Shown: positions 53,014-62,219 of the stretch, one piece after another
How the letters are laid out: every line of letters begins with the position of its first letter
How positions within the stretch are numbered: the first letter of the stretch is position 1
From: an uncultured Clostridium sp.
GTDB lineage: Bacteria; Bacillota; Clostridia; Lachnospirales; Lachnospiraceae
Length of the DNA: 64,000 bases
NCBI GenBank assembly: GCA_900547035.1
Contig: URFM01000002.1
Span: 1-64,000 of the forward strand
Direction of reading: 5' to 3'
Program-made: the position numbers and the translations under genes
The notes under the pieces: model-generated
What the model was told of the DNA's origin: nothing
The model's input: only the letters and a program-made list of their open reading frames with translations
The model's database searches: none

Positions 53014-53499
53014 TCAGGCCGGGTACTCCAGACGGGACTGCGGGAACTCATCGATGTGATTCAGTACATCCAGGTACCGATTGGCCAGATACTTGGCCAT
53101 TCCCAAATTCATATCCAGGTAATTGCCACAGTCTTTAGGGGCCGCTCCGGGAATCTCTCCCTCAAAATCCCGAATAAATTCATACATCTCCTTTACCAGC
53201 GGAAGGATATCACGGGAGGTATAGTCGCCGGCCAGCAGAAGATAGAATCCCGTTCTGCAACCCATAGGTCCGAAATAAACGGTTTTGGCGCCGTAATCCC
53301 TGTGATTTCTCAAAAAGGTGGCTCCCAGATGCTCAATGGTGTGAACCTCCGCTGTATTCATAACCGGCTCCTCATTGGGAGAAGTCATGCGCAGATCGAA
53401 GGTTGTCACAATGCTGTCTCCCACCTGGTCCTTTCTTGAAACGTATACGCCCGGCTGAAGCCGGATATGGTCGATTGTAAAGCTCGCGATTTTCTCCAT
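53014..53499 (-). CDS. luxS: S-ribosylhomocysteine lyase
   Basis: 161 residues. The metal site is complete: His53 and His57 in HTIEH with Glu56, Cys124 in APKDCGNY, and catalytic Cys81 in FGPMGCRTGF. It cleaves S-ribosylhomocysteine to homocysteine and DPD, the precursor of AI-2, closing the methyl cycle. Length is normal. Own promoter at 53583-53610 with an ~80-base leader. Confidence 0.97.
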   Translation of the reverse strand: MEKIASFTIDHIRLQPGVYVSRKDQVGDSIVTTFDLRMTSPNEEPVMNTAEVHTIEHLGATFLRNHRDYGAKTVYFGPMGCRTGFYLLLAGDYTSRDILPLVKEMYEFIRDFEGEIPGAAPKDCGNYLDMNLGMAKYLANRYLDVLNHIDEFPQSRLEYPA

Positions 53500-53582
53500 A
53501 GCTAAGTACCTTTCCTTTCCGCGCCTCGGTATACTGCGACATTAAGTTCCTGCATAAAGGCGCACAACCTGATGACAGATCG

Positions 53583-53610
53583 ATTATAACATAGTTTAAC
53601 TGGTTTTCAA
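53583..53610 (-). promoter_or_regulatory. luxS promoter
   Basis: Minus strand TTGAAA (53605-53610), 16-base spacer, TATAAT (53583-53588). Confidence 0.7.
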
Positions 53611-53695
53611 AGAGCGTCCGCAACAATACGGCGGTCAAAACTTTGCGGCACTGAAAGCGCTGAACCGACTAAAACATCAATATAAAAACTGCTGC

Positions 53696-53740
53696 CCCGA
53701 GCAGAATAAGTCTGTTCACCGGCAGCAGCTTTCTATGATC
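53696..53740 (-). terminator. Terminator of the ABC-F gene
   Basis: GCTGCTGCC and GGCAGCAGT arms, then TTTTTATATT on the minus strand; about 15 bases after the stop at 53752. Confidence 0.75.
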
Positions 53741-53751
53741 GCGGCTATTAT

Positions 53752-55389
53752 TTAGTCATCCGCTTCTTCGCTCTCCGTCAATGTAAAGGTAAAGCGTTTT
53801 CTCGCCATCTCGTCGCTCTCCAGATACTCGTCATAAGTGGTAATCTTGTCAATCAGCTTTCCGTTTACAATCTCCATAATCCGGTTGGCCGTGGTCTGAA
53901 CGATCTGATGGTCACGGGAGGAGAAAATCATAACCCCGGGGAACTTGATCATTCCGTTGTTCAGGGCGGTAATGGACTCCATATCCAGATGGTCCGTGGG
54001 CTCGTCCAGCATCAGTACATTCGCCCCGGAAATCATCATCTTGGACAGCATGCAGCGCACCTTCTCGCCTCCGGAAAGCACCTTTACCTTCTTTACGCCG
54101 TCCTCCCCGGCAAAGAGCATGCGGCCAAGGAAGCCCCGGACATAGGTTACGTCCTTTTCCGGAGAATACTGGGTCAGCCAGTCCACAATGGTATCATCGT
54201 TGTCAAACTCCGCGCTGTTGTCCTTGGGGAAATAAGCCTGGGTAGTGGTCAGTCCCCACTTGTAGCTTCCCTCGTCAGGCTCCATCTCGCCTGCCAGGAT
54301 CTGGAACAGTGTGGTCTTGGCCCGCTCGTTGGGGCCTACCAGGGCTACTTTGTCCTCTCTTCCAAGGATAAAGGAGATGTCATCCAAAACCTTTTCTCCG
54401 TCAATGGTCTTGCTTAAGTGCTCCACTGTCAGAACTTCGTTTCCAATCTCTCTGGAAGGGCGGAAGTCAATGTACGGGTATTTGCGGCTGGAAGGCCGGA
54501 TATCGTCCAGCTGAATCTTCTCCAGGGCACGCTTTCTGGAAGTCGCCTGCTTGGATTTGGAGGCGTTGGCGGAGAAACGCTGGATGAATTCCTGCAGCTC
54601 CTTGATCTTCTCTTCCTTCTTGCGGTTGGCTTCCTTCATCTGCTTGATCATCAGCTGGCTGGACTCTACCCAGAAATCGTAGTTTCCGGCGTACAGCTGA
54701 ATCTTGCCATAGTCAATATCTGCAATCTGGGTACATACCTTGTTGAGGAAATACCGGTCGTGGGATACCACGATTACTGTATTCTCAAAGTTGATGAGAA
54801 ACTCCTCCAGCCAGGCGATGGCATCTAAGTCCAGATGGTTGGTAGGCTCGTCCAGCAGCAGAATATCCGGATTGCCGAACAGCGCCTGGGCCAGCAGCAC
54901 CTTCACCTTCTGAGCTCCGGTCAGGGTACTCATCTGGGCGTAGTGAAACTCCGTCTCGATTCCCAGGCCATTTAAGAGATTTTCTGCGTCAGACTCTGCT
55001 TCCCAGCCGTTCATGGTAGCAAACTCGCCCTCCAGCTCTGCGGCCTTTACGCCGTCCTCCTCGGTAAAATCTTCCTTGGCGTAGATGGCGTCCTTCTCCT
55101 TCATAATCTCATAGAGACGGGCATTTCCCATAATCACCGTATCCAGCACGGAATACTGGTCATATTTGAAATGGTCCTGCTGCAAAAAGGAGAGCCGCTG
55201 TCCCGGTGTAATCACCACTTCCCCGCTGGTAGGCTCCAGCTGACCGGAAAGAATTTTTAAAAATGTGGATTTTCCCGCGCCGTTTGCTCCGATGAGGCCG
55301 TAGCAGTTGCCCTCCGTAAATTTGATATTTACCTCTTCAAACAGCGCCTTTTTCCCTACTCTCAGGGAAATATTGCTTGCACTAATCAT
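53752..55389 (-). CDS. ABC-F family ATPase with one degenerate ATP site
   Basis: 545 residues, soluble, two ATPase domains with a linker rich in charged helices (about 245-310). Domain 1 has Walker A GANGAGKST and Walker B LLLDEPTNHLD, but its signature is LTGAQKVKV instead of LSGGQ. Domain 2 has signature LSGGEKVRC, but its Walker A is GPNERAKTT instead of GxxGxGK(S/T). In the dimer-like fold the first Walker A pairs with the second signature, giving one normal ATP site and one degenerate site. ABC-F proteins of this YkpA/YbiT size act on ribosomes. ATG 55389 follows AAAGG. Confidence 0.9.
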   Translation of the reverse strand: MISASNISLRVGKKALFEEVNIKFTEGNCYGLIGANGAGKSTFLKILSGQLEPTSGEVVITPGQRLSFLQQDHFKYDQYSVLDTVIMGNARLYEIMKEKDAIYAKEDFTEEDGVKAAELEGEFATMNGWEAESDAENLLNGLGIETEFHYAQMSTLTGAQKVKVLLAQALFGNPDILLLDEPTNHLDLDAIAWLEEFLINFENTVIVVSHDRYFLNKVCTQIADIDYGKIQLYAGNYDFWVESSQLMIKQMKEANRKKEEKIKELQEFIQRFSANASKSKQATSRKRALEKIQLDDIRPSSRKYPYIDFRPSREIGNEVLTVEHLSKTIDGEKVLDDISFILGREDKVALVGPNERAKTTLFQILAGEMEPDEGSYKWGLTTTQAYFPKDNSAEFDNDDTIVDWLTQYSPEKDVTYVRGFLGRMLFAGEDGVKKVKVLSGGEKVRCMLSKMMISGANVLMLDEPTDHLDMESITALNNGMIKFPGVMIFSSRDHQIVQTTANRIMEIVNGKLIDKITTYDEYLESDEMARKRFTFTLTESEEADD

Positions 55390-55447
55390 ACGTTTTTACC
55401 TTTCTCAAAATCTGTTGTTTTTCTGATGTCCTGTTTCCCAGCAAAGA

Positions 55448-55474
55448 AAAGAGTCCGCAAAAGGGACTCTTTCC
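55448..55474 (-). terminator. Terminator of the lipoprotein-GNAT operon
   Basis: AAAGAGTCC / GGACTCTTT hairpin, then TCTTTGC, about 100 bases after the GNAT stop. Confidence 0.7.
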
Positions 55475-55572
55475 AGCCTTTTACCATATCAGATTGTACA
55501 GGGAAAACGCCCATTTTGCAAGGGTTTTTCGTCTTTCTCACTGCTTTTGTCCGCAAATCTTTCCCGCTGCCT

Positions 55573-56049
55573 TTAAAAACTGTCTTTCCCTGTCCGGTGA
55601 ATGTACATTCTGGACAATTCTTCCTCTCCATCTCCCTGAACCATACAGTAAAATTCCCAGCCATAACGTTCATAAAAGGAAGTATGGTCCGTCAGCAAAT
55701 ATAGTGTGCTGATTCCCCGCCGGGCCATGTCCCTGCAGGCCCGTTCCAAAAGAGCTCCCGCAATTCCCTGGCAGCGCCAGGCCTCCTCTACATACACCGC
55801 GCATACATTGGGCGATAAATCCTTCCGGTTATGAAAATCATTTTCAATAATACCCAGACCTCCGATGATCTGCTCTTCATCCAAAGCTAAATACCACTGA
55901 GGCACAGGGCCATGTTCCCTCAGGCTCTCTTCCATGCTCTCCAGGTAAGCCTCCTCTGGTATATTCCATTTTTCGTGGAACCAAAGGGCTCCCTCCTGCT
56001 TCAGTCCAGGCTTCTGCAAAAGGGAGAAGATCTGGTATTTACCCTTCAT
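55573..56049 (-). CDS. GNAT family N-acetyltransferase
   Basis: 158 residues. VCAVYVEEAWRCQGIAGALLERACRD contains the acetyl-CoA motif A (here QGIAGA), and SFYERYGWEF is the usual C-terminal motif. Substrate unknown. It overlaps the preceding lipoprotein gene by 11 bases, so translation is coupled. Confidence 0.85.
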   Translation of the reverse strand: MKGKYQIFSLLQKPGLKQEGALWFHEKWNIPEEAYLESMEESLREHGPVPQWYLALDEEQIIGGLGIIENDFHNRKDLSPNVCAVYVEEAWRCQGIAGALLERACRDMARRGISTLYLLTDHTSFYERYGWEFYCMVQGDGEEELSRMYIHRTGKDSF

Positions 56050-56686
56050 CGTTCTGGGACCCCGCTTTCAAAATCTCAATAGGGAAATTCAGGCCTTGTG
56101 AGGTTACATAAATCACCGTCACCCGGTCTCCGCTGTCTTGGGACAGGGCTCCATCTTCAATGGGGCAATTATCCTTTAAAAGCTGCAGTTCATGGCCCTG
56201 ATCGGTCTTCATAGTAAAACTGCTCATAGCGTTAAACAAGGTAGTTCCTGTTTCCTGACAGATGGTCCACTCCTCCTGCTCAGGAAATACCACCACCAAA
56301 TCCACTTGATCCAAATCCTCCTGAGACTCCAGTTCCTCTCCGATGTAAGCTATAGCAATCTGAACCTCCGGTTCAATTTCCTCCTCTACATCACGGATCT
56401 GATCAAGAGAGATTTCATAGGTTACGCCTGTATCCGCCAGCAGAGAAAACCGGCTGCCATCCTGAGACTCCTCCGTCACCGTTCCTCTCAGCATATGGTA
56501 GCGTTCGGCCGCCTCCTGGGTCGTCTCCTCTGGCCTGCTCTCCTCCTGGGTCGTTTCCTCCTCGGAAGTCTCAGTCGTCTCCGCCTGGGTTGTTTCCGTC
56601 TGAACCGTCTCCTCTTTCTTCCCACAGCCTGCCATCGCCGTCATCAAAAACAGCGCCGTCATTCCAATCCAAATATACCGTTTCAT
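56039..56686 (-). CDS. Secreted lipoprotein, unknown
   Basis: 215 residues. Signal peptide with lipobox MAGC, then a linker of Thr/Glu/Gln (about 22-60). The core contains YHMLRGTVTEESQDGSRFSL, resembling one unit of the repeated protein at 12442-13287, and a second beta-rich half. Function unknown. AAAGGAGG precedes ATG. Confidence 0.7.
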   Translation of the reverse strand: MKRYIWIGMTALFLMTAMAGCGKKEETVQTETTQAETTETSEEETTQEESRPEETTQEAAERYHMLRGTVTEESQDGSRFSLLADTGVTYEISLDQIRDVEEEIEPEVQIAIAYIGEELESQEDLDQVDLVVVFPEQEEWTICQETGTTLFNAMSSFTMKTDQGHELQLLKDNCPIEDGALSQDSGDRVTVIYVTSQGLNFPIEILKAGSQNDEG

Positions 56687-56965
56687 TCTAATCTCCTCCT
56701 TTGCTTCTCAGCTTAACATCATACCGGTGGAAAAACAAGGAAATTTCTATTAAAGCATCTTTAATATTTTATCCTCTCCATCATCCCATTCAATAAAATT
56801 CCGGGCAGAAAGCGCAGATACCAAAGGAAAATACAGCGGGCCGCTTTCGGTGACAGATCCATCTTTTTCACTCCATTCGGGCTTTTTTCCTTTAGTATGT
56901 CCAATTTTTCAGATTTATGGTACACTTTTAATAACAGAATGCGCATTGAAAGGAGATTTGATCGG

Positions 56966-58159
56966 ATGAACGAACCCACCCTTCCTCAGATTCGAAGCTT
57001 TCGCCTGAAAAACCATCATCTAGACCAAAAGCAGGCCGCCTCCCTTAAATCCGTCCAATCCCTGTCCGCTGCCTGCGGATTTCAGAATACCCCGCCCGGA
57101 GCCTGGGAGACTGCCCTTTACAACCGCCTCCAAAACCCGGATCCAGTCTGGTTGCAAAGTCTTCTCTCACAAGAAAATCTCCTGGTTCAGGCATGGAGCA
57201 TCCGTGGCGTTCCTATGATTTTTCCTCTTGAGGACAGCCCGGTCTTTCTCTCTGCCCTGATTCCGACGGAAGGGGAGCCCTGGATTTACACCCGTGGAAT
57301 CACACTGGCTCTGGATTATCTGGGCATATCCTTTCAACAGGCCCTGGACTGGCTGCTCCAGGTAATTGTGGGCCTGGATTCCCTCTCCCTTGTCAGCAAA
57401 ACCGTTCTTGACGAAACCCTGGCGGGCTGGATTCTCCCCCTTGTCCCTCAGGACAAACAGGCACTGTGGTCTGCTCCTTCCATGTATGGGAAGCCTGACC
57501 AGCAGACAGTAGGCGGAGCGGTGGTTTCTTTTCTTCTGCGTCCCTGCTCCTTCCTTGGCCTTGTCGTATTTTCCGGACGCCAGGGCAGCCAGCCGGTGTT
57601 CACCTCCTTCAAACAGAAAACCGGCCGCACTCTGACTTTCTCGCCGGAAAGCGCAAAAGAGCTGGTCCGCCGTTACCTTCACTGCTACGGTCCCGCAACT
57701 CCGGCCATGTTCGCGTCATGGCTTGGGGCATCCAATCAGCAGGCCAACCGCCTGTGGAACACCGTCGCCGAAGAACTGGAGCCGGTAACACTGTCCGGAA
57801 AAAAAGCCTTTATTCTCGCCCAAGACCACGGAGCGCTTTTCTCTGAGCCCTCCTTTGACCAGGAGCTGCTTCTTCTGGGAGGACACGACCCTTATCTGGA
57901 TCAGCGGGACCGCTGGGTTCTTCAGGAGGACAGGGCGTTGCAGCGGAAAATCTGGACTACCGTTTCCAATCCTGGCGCCGTTCTTTACCGCGGAGAAGCC
58001 ATCGGAATCTGGACCGGGAAGAAAAAGAGCAAGGGCCTGGAAATTCACTTTTCTCTCCGAAATGACATTTCCGAAAAAGAAAAGCTCCAGGACCTTGCCC
58101 GGTCCTATGCGGCCTTCCGGGGGCAGGAATTGCTGAAGGTCACCTTCATATCCCCCTGA
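56966..58159 (+). CDS. Winged-helix DNA-binding protein of the AlkZ (HTH_42) family
   Basis: 397 residues from ATG 56966 (AAAGGAG upstream); the longer frame from 56897 lacks a ribosome site. The family is three tandem winged helices forming a DNA glycosylase that opens interstrand crosslinks and removes bulky lesions. LLVQAWSIRGVPMIFP is the catalytic QxW/QxQ-like strand in shorthand (here Q-A-W), and the C-terminal part with NPGAVLYRGEAIGIW fits. Because AlkZ uses Q-x-Q, this member belongs with the AlkZ-like group and its activity is uncertain. An extended -10 (TGGTACACT) lies about 40 bases upstream. Confidence 0.8.
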   Translation: MNEPTLPQIRSFRLKNHHLDQKQAASLKSVQSLSAACGFQNTPPGAWETALYNRLQNPDPVWLQSLLSQENLLVQAWSIRGVPMIFPLEDSPVFLSALIPTEGEPWIYTRGITLALDYLGISFQQALDWLLQVIVGLDSLSLVSKTVLDETLAGWILPLVPQDKQALWSAPSMYGKPDQQTVGGAVVSFLLRPCSFLGLVVFSGRQGSQPVFTSFKQKTGRTLTFSPESAKELVRRYLHCYGPATPAMFASWLGASNQQANRLWNTVAEELEPVTLSGKKAFILAQDHGALFSEPSFDQELLLLGGHDPYLDQRDRWVLQEDRALQRKIWTTVSNPGAVLYRGEAIGIWTGKKKSKGLEIHFSLRNDISEKEKLQDLARSYAAFRGQELLKVTFISP

Positions 58160-58230
58160 ATTTAAGGCCGCTGATCATACTCTGTTTTGCCAAATCCAAG
58201 CCTTCAGCCCCTGTCCGCTTGTTGCCTAGT

Positions 58231-59307
58231 TTACAGTTTTTGCAAAAGCCGTTCCATATCCGCCTTGGAAATCCCCAATGCCGCCCCGGCCTGTTCTGCG
58301 GTCAGCTGCAGATTGCGCATTAAATTTTTCAGGCTGAACAGCTGATTGTTTTCGGTTGCCTGTTTTGTTATCTGTTTTGTTACCTGTTCCGTTATCTGTT
58401 CCGTTACCTGTTCCGTTATCTGTTCCGTTACCTGTTTTGTTACCTGTTCCGTTACCTCCCCACGAAGCTGCTCCTTCAAAATCGGAGCCATCTCCCTCTG
58501 CCACTCTGCCTTCCAGTCTTGAATCGCCTTACACATCTTTACTCCCTCCTCTTCCGGCTGAATCCTTAAATCGGCGTTGACGCAGGCATTTAATACTTCT
58601 ACCTCTTTCTGCCCCAACACCAAATCCTGTTTTTCTCCTTCTAACCATTCCACTAATTTATCTTTGTCCATGGAATACTTGATAAATTCCAACACATCTC
58701 CCAGGGATGTGTGGAACTTCCCAAAATCCGCCTTGGAAAGTTCCGCCGGCGAGACCAAGTGAAGCTGGTAATCCGGCAGCATGGAACGGATCACAACGTC
58801 CTTGGGTGCCATCATCTCCCGCAGGCTTCTGGGACCGTCCCACTCCTTCGGTGAGAAGAACACCACCAGCGTAATCACAGGAAGAAGCTTATCTTCCCGG
58901 TAGAAGCCTGACAGGAACTCTCCACGGTCACGGCCTTTGTAATCCTTTTGCTCCCGGTGATTCCTGGCCGTTTCCTCCACCTGCCTTGCGTACTGCAGCG
59001 CATCGTAGAGCAGGTTTCGCACAGGTGCCGCATAGTGAACCTCATCCTGGCTTTCGATTCCCAGCAGGAGATAGGCTGCTCTCTGGTCCTCCATAGCCGA
59101 CAGTGCCTTAAACAAATCCCGGTATCTCTGTACCGGCTCGCCTTTCCGGTCCGTTCCATATGGCATGGAAAGCTCCGCCGGGTCCAGCTCCCTTAACTGC
59201 CCCGGGTCAATGACCTGCTGTCCTTCATACAGGTAAAAGTTAAAAATATCCGCAAATACGCTGCTTTGCGTCAGATAGCTTTTTGTGGCCCTATCCACTT
59301 TTCCCAC
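58231..59307 (-). CDS. Rpn family recombination-promoting nuclease
   Basis: 358 residues from GTG 59307 (AAGGAGG upstream). The PD-(D/E)XK nuclease core is within about 60-180: RYRDLFKALSAM, then YLLLGIESQDEVHYAAP with the E-x-Q active-site motif. A Glu/Gln/Val/Thr repeat stretch (about 285-318, EQVTEQITEQVT) probably forms a coiled coil, followed by a C-terminal helical domain with AGAALGISKADMERLLQKL. Rpn proteins promote RecA-independent recombination and are widespread in gut clostridia, often in many copies. Confidence 0.85.
   Translation of the reverse strand: MGKVDRATKSYLTQSSVFADIFNFYLYEGQQVIDPGQLRELDPAELSMPYGTDRKGEPVQRYRDLFKALSAMEDQRAAYLLLGIESQDEVHYAAPVRNLLYDALQYARQVEETARNHREQKDYKGRDRGEFLSGFYREDKLLPVITLVVFFSPKEWDGPRSLREMMAPKDVVIRSMLPDYQLHLVSPAELSKADFGKFHTSLGDVLEFIKYSMDKDKLVEWLEGEKQDLVLGQKEVEVLNACVNADLRIQPEEEGVKMCKAIQDWKAEWQREMAPILKEQLRGEVTEQVTKQVTEQITEQVTEQITEQVTKQITKQATENNQLFSLKNLMRNLQLTAEQAGAALGISKADMERLLQKL
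58351..58462 (-). repeat. In-frame 12-base repeats in the Rpn gene
   Basis: About nine units encode (E/K)Q(V/I)T in tandem. They are coding and in frame, likely to vary in copy number. Confidence 0.85.
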
Positions 59308-59325
59308 TACGTTTCTTCCTCCTTC

Positions 59326-59354
59326 ATTTTACTAAAATTATCAGTTACTGTAAA
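59326..59354 (-). promoter_or_regulatory. Possible promoter of the Rpn gene
   Basis: Minus strand TTTACA (59349-59354), 17-base spacer, TAAAAT (59326-59331). The leader would be under 20 bases. The rest of 59308-59640 shows only the terminator at 59571-59606. Confidence 0.4.
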
Positions 59355-59570
59355 GGGTGTGCTGGCCGCCGAAATGCAGCCGGGATACCTGGAGAACCAG
59401 GCAGTTTTGAATCTCCTAGCAGACTGAATGCTGCTGATGAGGTTATTCTATCAGATTGGGAGGGGGGATGCAAGGATTATTTTCCTAGGGCAGTAACATT
59501 TTAGGGTCATCACAAAATCAGCTTTACCGCAGTTGGTCCGTGAAAGGTTCGGGAGGATAAGGCGGAGACA

Positions 59571-59606
59571 AAAACGGAGCCGGCAGTACTTTTTGGCCGA
59601 CTCCAA
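59571..59606 (-). terminator. Terminator of the ArsC/Spx-like gene
   Basis: GGAGTCGGC / GCCGGCTCC stem with one mismatch, then GTTTTTG on the minus strand. Confidence 0.7.
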
Positions 59607-59640
59607 TGGTTTTGCGCTAACTCTTTTAAGCTTGATTTTC

Positions 59641-60003
59641 TTAGGCCTCTATACCCAGCCTCTCCATCCACTCTTTCTCTTTAAAGCCAGGAATTACGAA
59701 ATCGTCTCCCACCAAAAGGGGACGTTTGACCAGCATGCCGTCAGAGGCCAGAAGGGTGATTTGTTCCTCCTCGCTCATGGAAGGCAGACGGTCCTTTAAG
59801 TTTAATTCCTTGTACTTCATTCCGCTGGTGTTGAAAAAGCGTTTCAGAGGAAGACCGCTTTGTTTGACCCACTGGGTAAGTTCCTGGGAGGATGGATTCT
59901 TCTCCACAATATGGCGGTCTGTAAATTCAATCTGGTGTTCCATAAGCCATTTTTTTGCTTTCTGGCAAGTAGAACATTTGGGATATTCGATAAAAAGTAT
60001 CAT
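59641..60003 (-). CDS. ArsC/Spx family thioredoxin-fold protein
   Basis: 120 residues. YPKCSTCQKAKKWL at the N-terminus is the CxxC redox pair, and RPLLVGDDFVIPGF contains the conserved cis-Pro region. The fold is that of arsenate reductase and Spx. Length and CSTC motif fit the arsenate-reductase-like group common in clostridia. No arsenic genes are nearby, so a stress-regulator or glutaredoxin-like role is possible. GAAGGAG precedes ATG. Confidence 0.85.
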   Translation of the reverse strand: MILFIEYPKCSTCQKAKKWLMEHQIEFTDRHIVEKNPSSQELTQWVKQSGLPLKRFFNTSGMKYKELNLKDRLPSMSEEEQITLLASDGMLVKRPLLVGDDFVIPGFKEKEWMERLGIEA

Positions 60004-60098
60004 AGGTTTTCTCCTTCCTTAGCAACTATTGGTATACAACTGGGGAGGGCTTGCGGCCGTTCCTCCCCATAGGAGCCGGAACGGCCGCATTGGAATGT

Positions 60099-60650
60099 TT
60101 ACAGTGCAGTTCCCGTTTTAGGAACGGAAAATCGGGATAAATCCACTCCTTCCAGCTTTAGAAGTCGGATTTTTTTCTCGATTCCGCCGGCGTAGCCGGT
60201 TAAGCTTCCGTTGGAGCCTACTACACGGTGACAGGGGATGATGATAGAGATGGGATTGTGGCCTACCGCATTCCCTACTGCCTGGCCGGACATGGACGGT
60301 CTGCCCATCCGCGCAGCCGCCTCCTGGGCGATTTGACCGTAGGTGACAACCTGGCCATAGGGAATCTGGCATAAGATATCCCAAATCAGACGGCGGAATT
60401 CGCTGCCTTCGGGGGCTAAGGGAAGTTCCGAAGGAAGGGGATTCCTGCCGGAAAAATACTGGTCCAGCCAGCTGCGGGCCGCTTTCAGCGGTTCCGGTTC
60501 CTCCTGGCCCTGGAGAACCGGGGACATGTGCTGGGAAAGAGGCTGCCCGAAATATTTCTGACCGTCAATCCAGAGTCCGACCAGATGAGTTTCATTGCAG
60601 GCCAGGGTTAAAGGACCCAATATAGAAGAATAAGATGCGCAGCAGTACAA
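60099..60650 (-). CDS. ogt: Methylated-DNA-protein cysteine methyltransferase
   Basis: 183 residues from TTG 60650 (GGAGG eight bases upstream); TTG 60656 is too close to the ribosome site. Active-site IIPCHRVVGSNGSLTGYAGG carries the acceptor Cys. The N-terminal ribonuclease-H-like part and the helix YGQVVTYGQIAQEAAARMG are typical. It transfers the methyl of O6-methylguanine to itself, once per molecule. It overlaps or abuts the GNAT gene before it. Confidence 0.95.
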   Translation of the reverse strand: MYCCASYSSILGPLTLACNETHLVGLWIDGQKYFGQPLSQHMSPVLQGQEEPEPLKAARSWLDQYFSGRNPLPSELPLAPEGSEFRRLIWDILCQIPYGQVVTYGQIAQEAAARMGRPSMSGQAVGNAVGHNPISIIIPCHRVVGSNGSLTGYAGGIEKKIRLLKLEGVDLSRFSVPKTGTAL

Positions 60651-60652
60651 AA

Positions 60653-61090
60653 TCAATCCCTCCTTTGTTCAGAACTCCACTTCATGGTTAGTTCCATTTC
60701 TCCTGTGTCCGCGTCCTGATTTCTGGCGGTTGTTTGAAGGCCTTCTTTTAGATAAAACCTTACCGCCGCTTCATTTTTTTCATATACGTTCAGGTGGAAT
60801 GATGGATAACAGGATTTGAGCTGCCGGAAAAGTTCTCCTCCGATTCCTCTGGAACGAAAGGAGCGGTCTACGAAAATTCCGGCTAGGTATTCCCCCTGCA
60901 TTCCGGCAAAGGCTAGGACGGTCTCCTCGGATTCCCACACCAAAATCTTTGCCAGTGGAAGCTGTTCCCGAACCAGGGGGATTCGGGAAATCCAGTAGTC
61001 CGGCGAAATAAAGGGGTGGGCATCCAGATTGCCCTCCAGCCAGATTCTCATAATAGTATCCAGGTCTTTTGGGGAAAAGGAACGAATCAT
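60653..61090 (-). CDS. GNAT family N-acetyltransferase
   Basis: 145 residues from ATG 61090 (AAGGAGG upstream). GIFVDRSFRSRGIGGELFRQL is motif A with the pyrophosphate loop RSRGIGGE, and NVYEKNEAAVRFYLKEGL is motif B, as in the YjaB/PhnO-like group. Substrate unknown. Its stop lies within the start region of ogt, so the two are coupled. Confidence 0.88.
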   Translation of the reverse strand: MIRSFSPKDLDTIMRIWLEGNLDAHPFISPDYWISRIPLVREQLPLAKILVWESEETVLAFAGMQGEYLAGIFVDRSFRSRGIGGELFRQLKSCYPSFHLNVYEKNEAAVRFYLKEGLQTTARNQDADTGEMELTMKWSSEQRRD

Positions 61091-61194
61091 AGACGGCCTC
61101 CTTGATGCAGTATTCGTAAGCGATTTCAGTATAGCACAGGAGACCAGATTTGAACAGATGGGATCTCGCCGTTCGGGCTGCCGTTTAAGAACGA

Positions 61195-61698
61195 TTATTT
61201 CTCTGAAAACAGCTCCCCAAATACCCAATGGGAAAAGGGGGACGCAGCGTACATGTTCCAGAAAAATGCCATAGGGAAGTTCTTCAGAAAGGTTCCGGTC
61301 CAGATCGCCGGCAGTTGGGCAACGGGAGCTCCGGCGCGAAGCACATTAAACAGAACAGAGGCAACCATGCTCATGGTGGGGCACATAATGGCTACGGTTC
61401 CGGCTTGACGCAGAATTTGACATATGTAGGGGTTATCCTTTGCTGGGTCGCAGTGCCTGGCGGCAAAGGCGGCGCCGAAGTGGTTTCCCCAAAGATTCGA
61501 AAAAATAAAAACGAACAGCCCCATATAAGCGGCCTCTTTTAAGGCATCGCCAAATACATGGTTGGTCATGTTGCTGAATCCGCCCGGGGCCAGGTCGATG
61601 CCCTGGGAGATGGCGATGTTATAGACCTCCATGCCGTAGGCCATAACATACGACATAATGATTCCGAAAATAAGTTCCTGTTTTTTGTTCCTAGGCAT
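61195..61698 (-). CDS. DUF2798 family membrane protein
   Basis: 167 residues from ATG 61698 (GGAGG upstream). Two repeats of the DUF2798 pattern: IMSYVMAYGMEVYNIA and, in the second, IMCPTMSMVASVLFNVL, with about four membrane helices. Function unknown; the family is common in Firmicutes and Gammaproteobacteria. Confidence 0.8.
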   Translation of the reverse strand: MPRNKKQELIFGIIMSYVMAYGMEVYNIAISQGIDLAPGGFSNMTNHVFGDALKEAAYMGLFVFIFSNLWGNHFGAAFAARHCDPAKDNPYICQILRQAGTVAIMCPTMSMVASVLFNVLRAGAPVAQLPAIWTGTFLKNFPMAFFWNMYAASPFSHWVFGELFSEK

Positions 61699-61886
61699 TG
61701 TTTTTCCTCCGTTAATTGAATTTTGTACAAAAAAACGCGGGGCTTTCAACTGGATTTACGCAGTTATGCCACACGTTTGCTTCCTTTAAATTATAGTTCT
61801 CACATAGCTTTTTTCAAAGGCAATGTTGCACAAAAATCGTAATTTCATTTATGTATAATACGCCTGATCCCGGCCATTTTTAGTTC

Positions 61887-61915
61887 TTGACATTTCCATA
61901 TAGAGAAGGTACTAT
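61887..61915 (+). promoter_or_regulatory. Promoter of the cobalamin-regulated operon
   Basis: TTGACA (61887-61892), 17-base spacer, TACTAT (61910-61915), about 50 bases before the aptamer. A lone TATAAT at 61856 has no matching -35. Confidence 0.65.
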
Positions 61916-61964
61916 CTGTTTAGAACCATTGCGGGCCGCGTTAAACGTCCCGGACAACTGAATA

Positions 61965-62145
61965 GAGCGAGCAGCCGGTGCCGTCCGCCGTTTGAGGCAG
62001 GACGGTTAAAAGGGAAACAGGTGGAAAACCTGTGCGATCTCGTCACTGTAAGCAGGGAGCTCATGGCATTGATGTCACTGATGAATCATTGGGAAGGCAG
62101 CCATGGACGGTGATCTGCGAGCCAGGAAACCTGCCGTCTGTTGGT
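61965..62145 (+). promoter_or_regulatory. Cobalamin riboswitch
   Basis: Contains AAAAGGGAAACAGGTG, ACCTGTGCGATCTCGTCACTG, TAAGCAGGGAGC, CACTGATGAATCATTGGGAAGG and GCGAGCCAGGAAACCTGCC, the conserved B12-box and core of the class I/II aptamer. A terminator follows at 62220-62255, then the chelatase gene, so high B12 would turn the operon off. Confidence 0.95.
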
Positions 62146-62219
62146 ACGGGGAGAATGAACGCTTCCAAATCACGAGGAATTGATTGTACTGTTGACCGCT
62201 GAAAGTCTTTTCATCTGCA

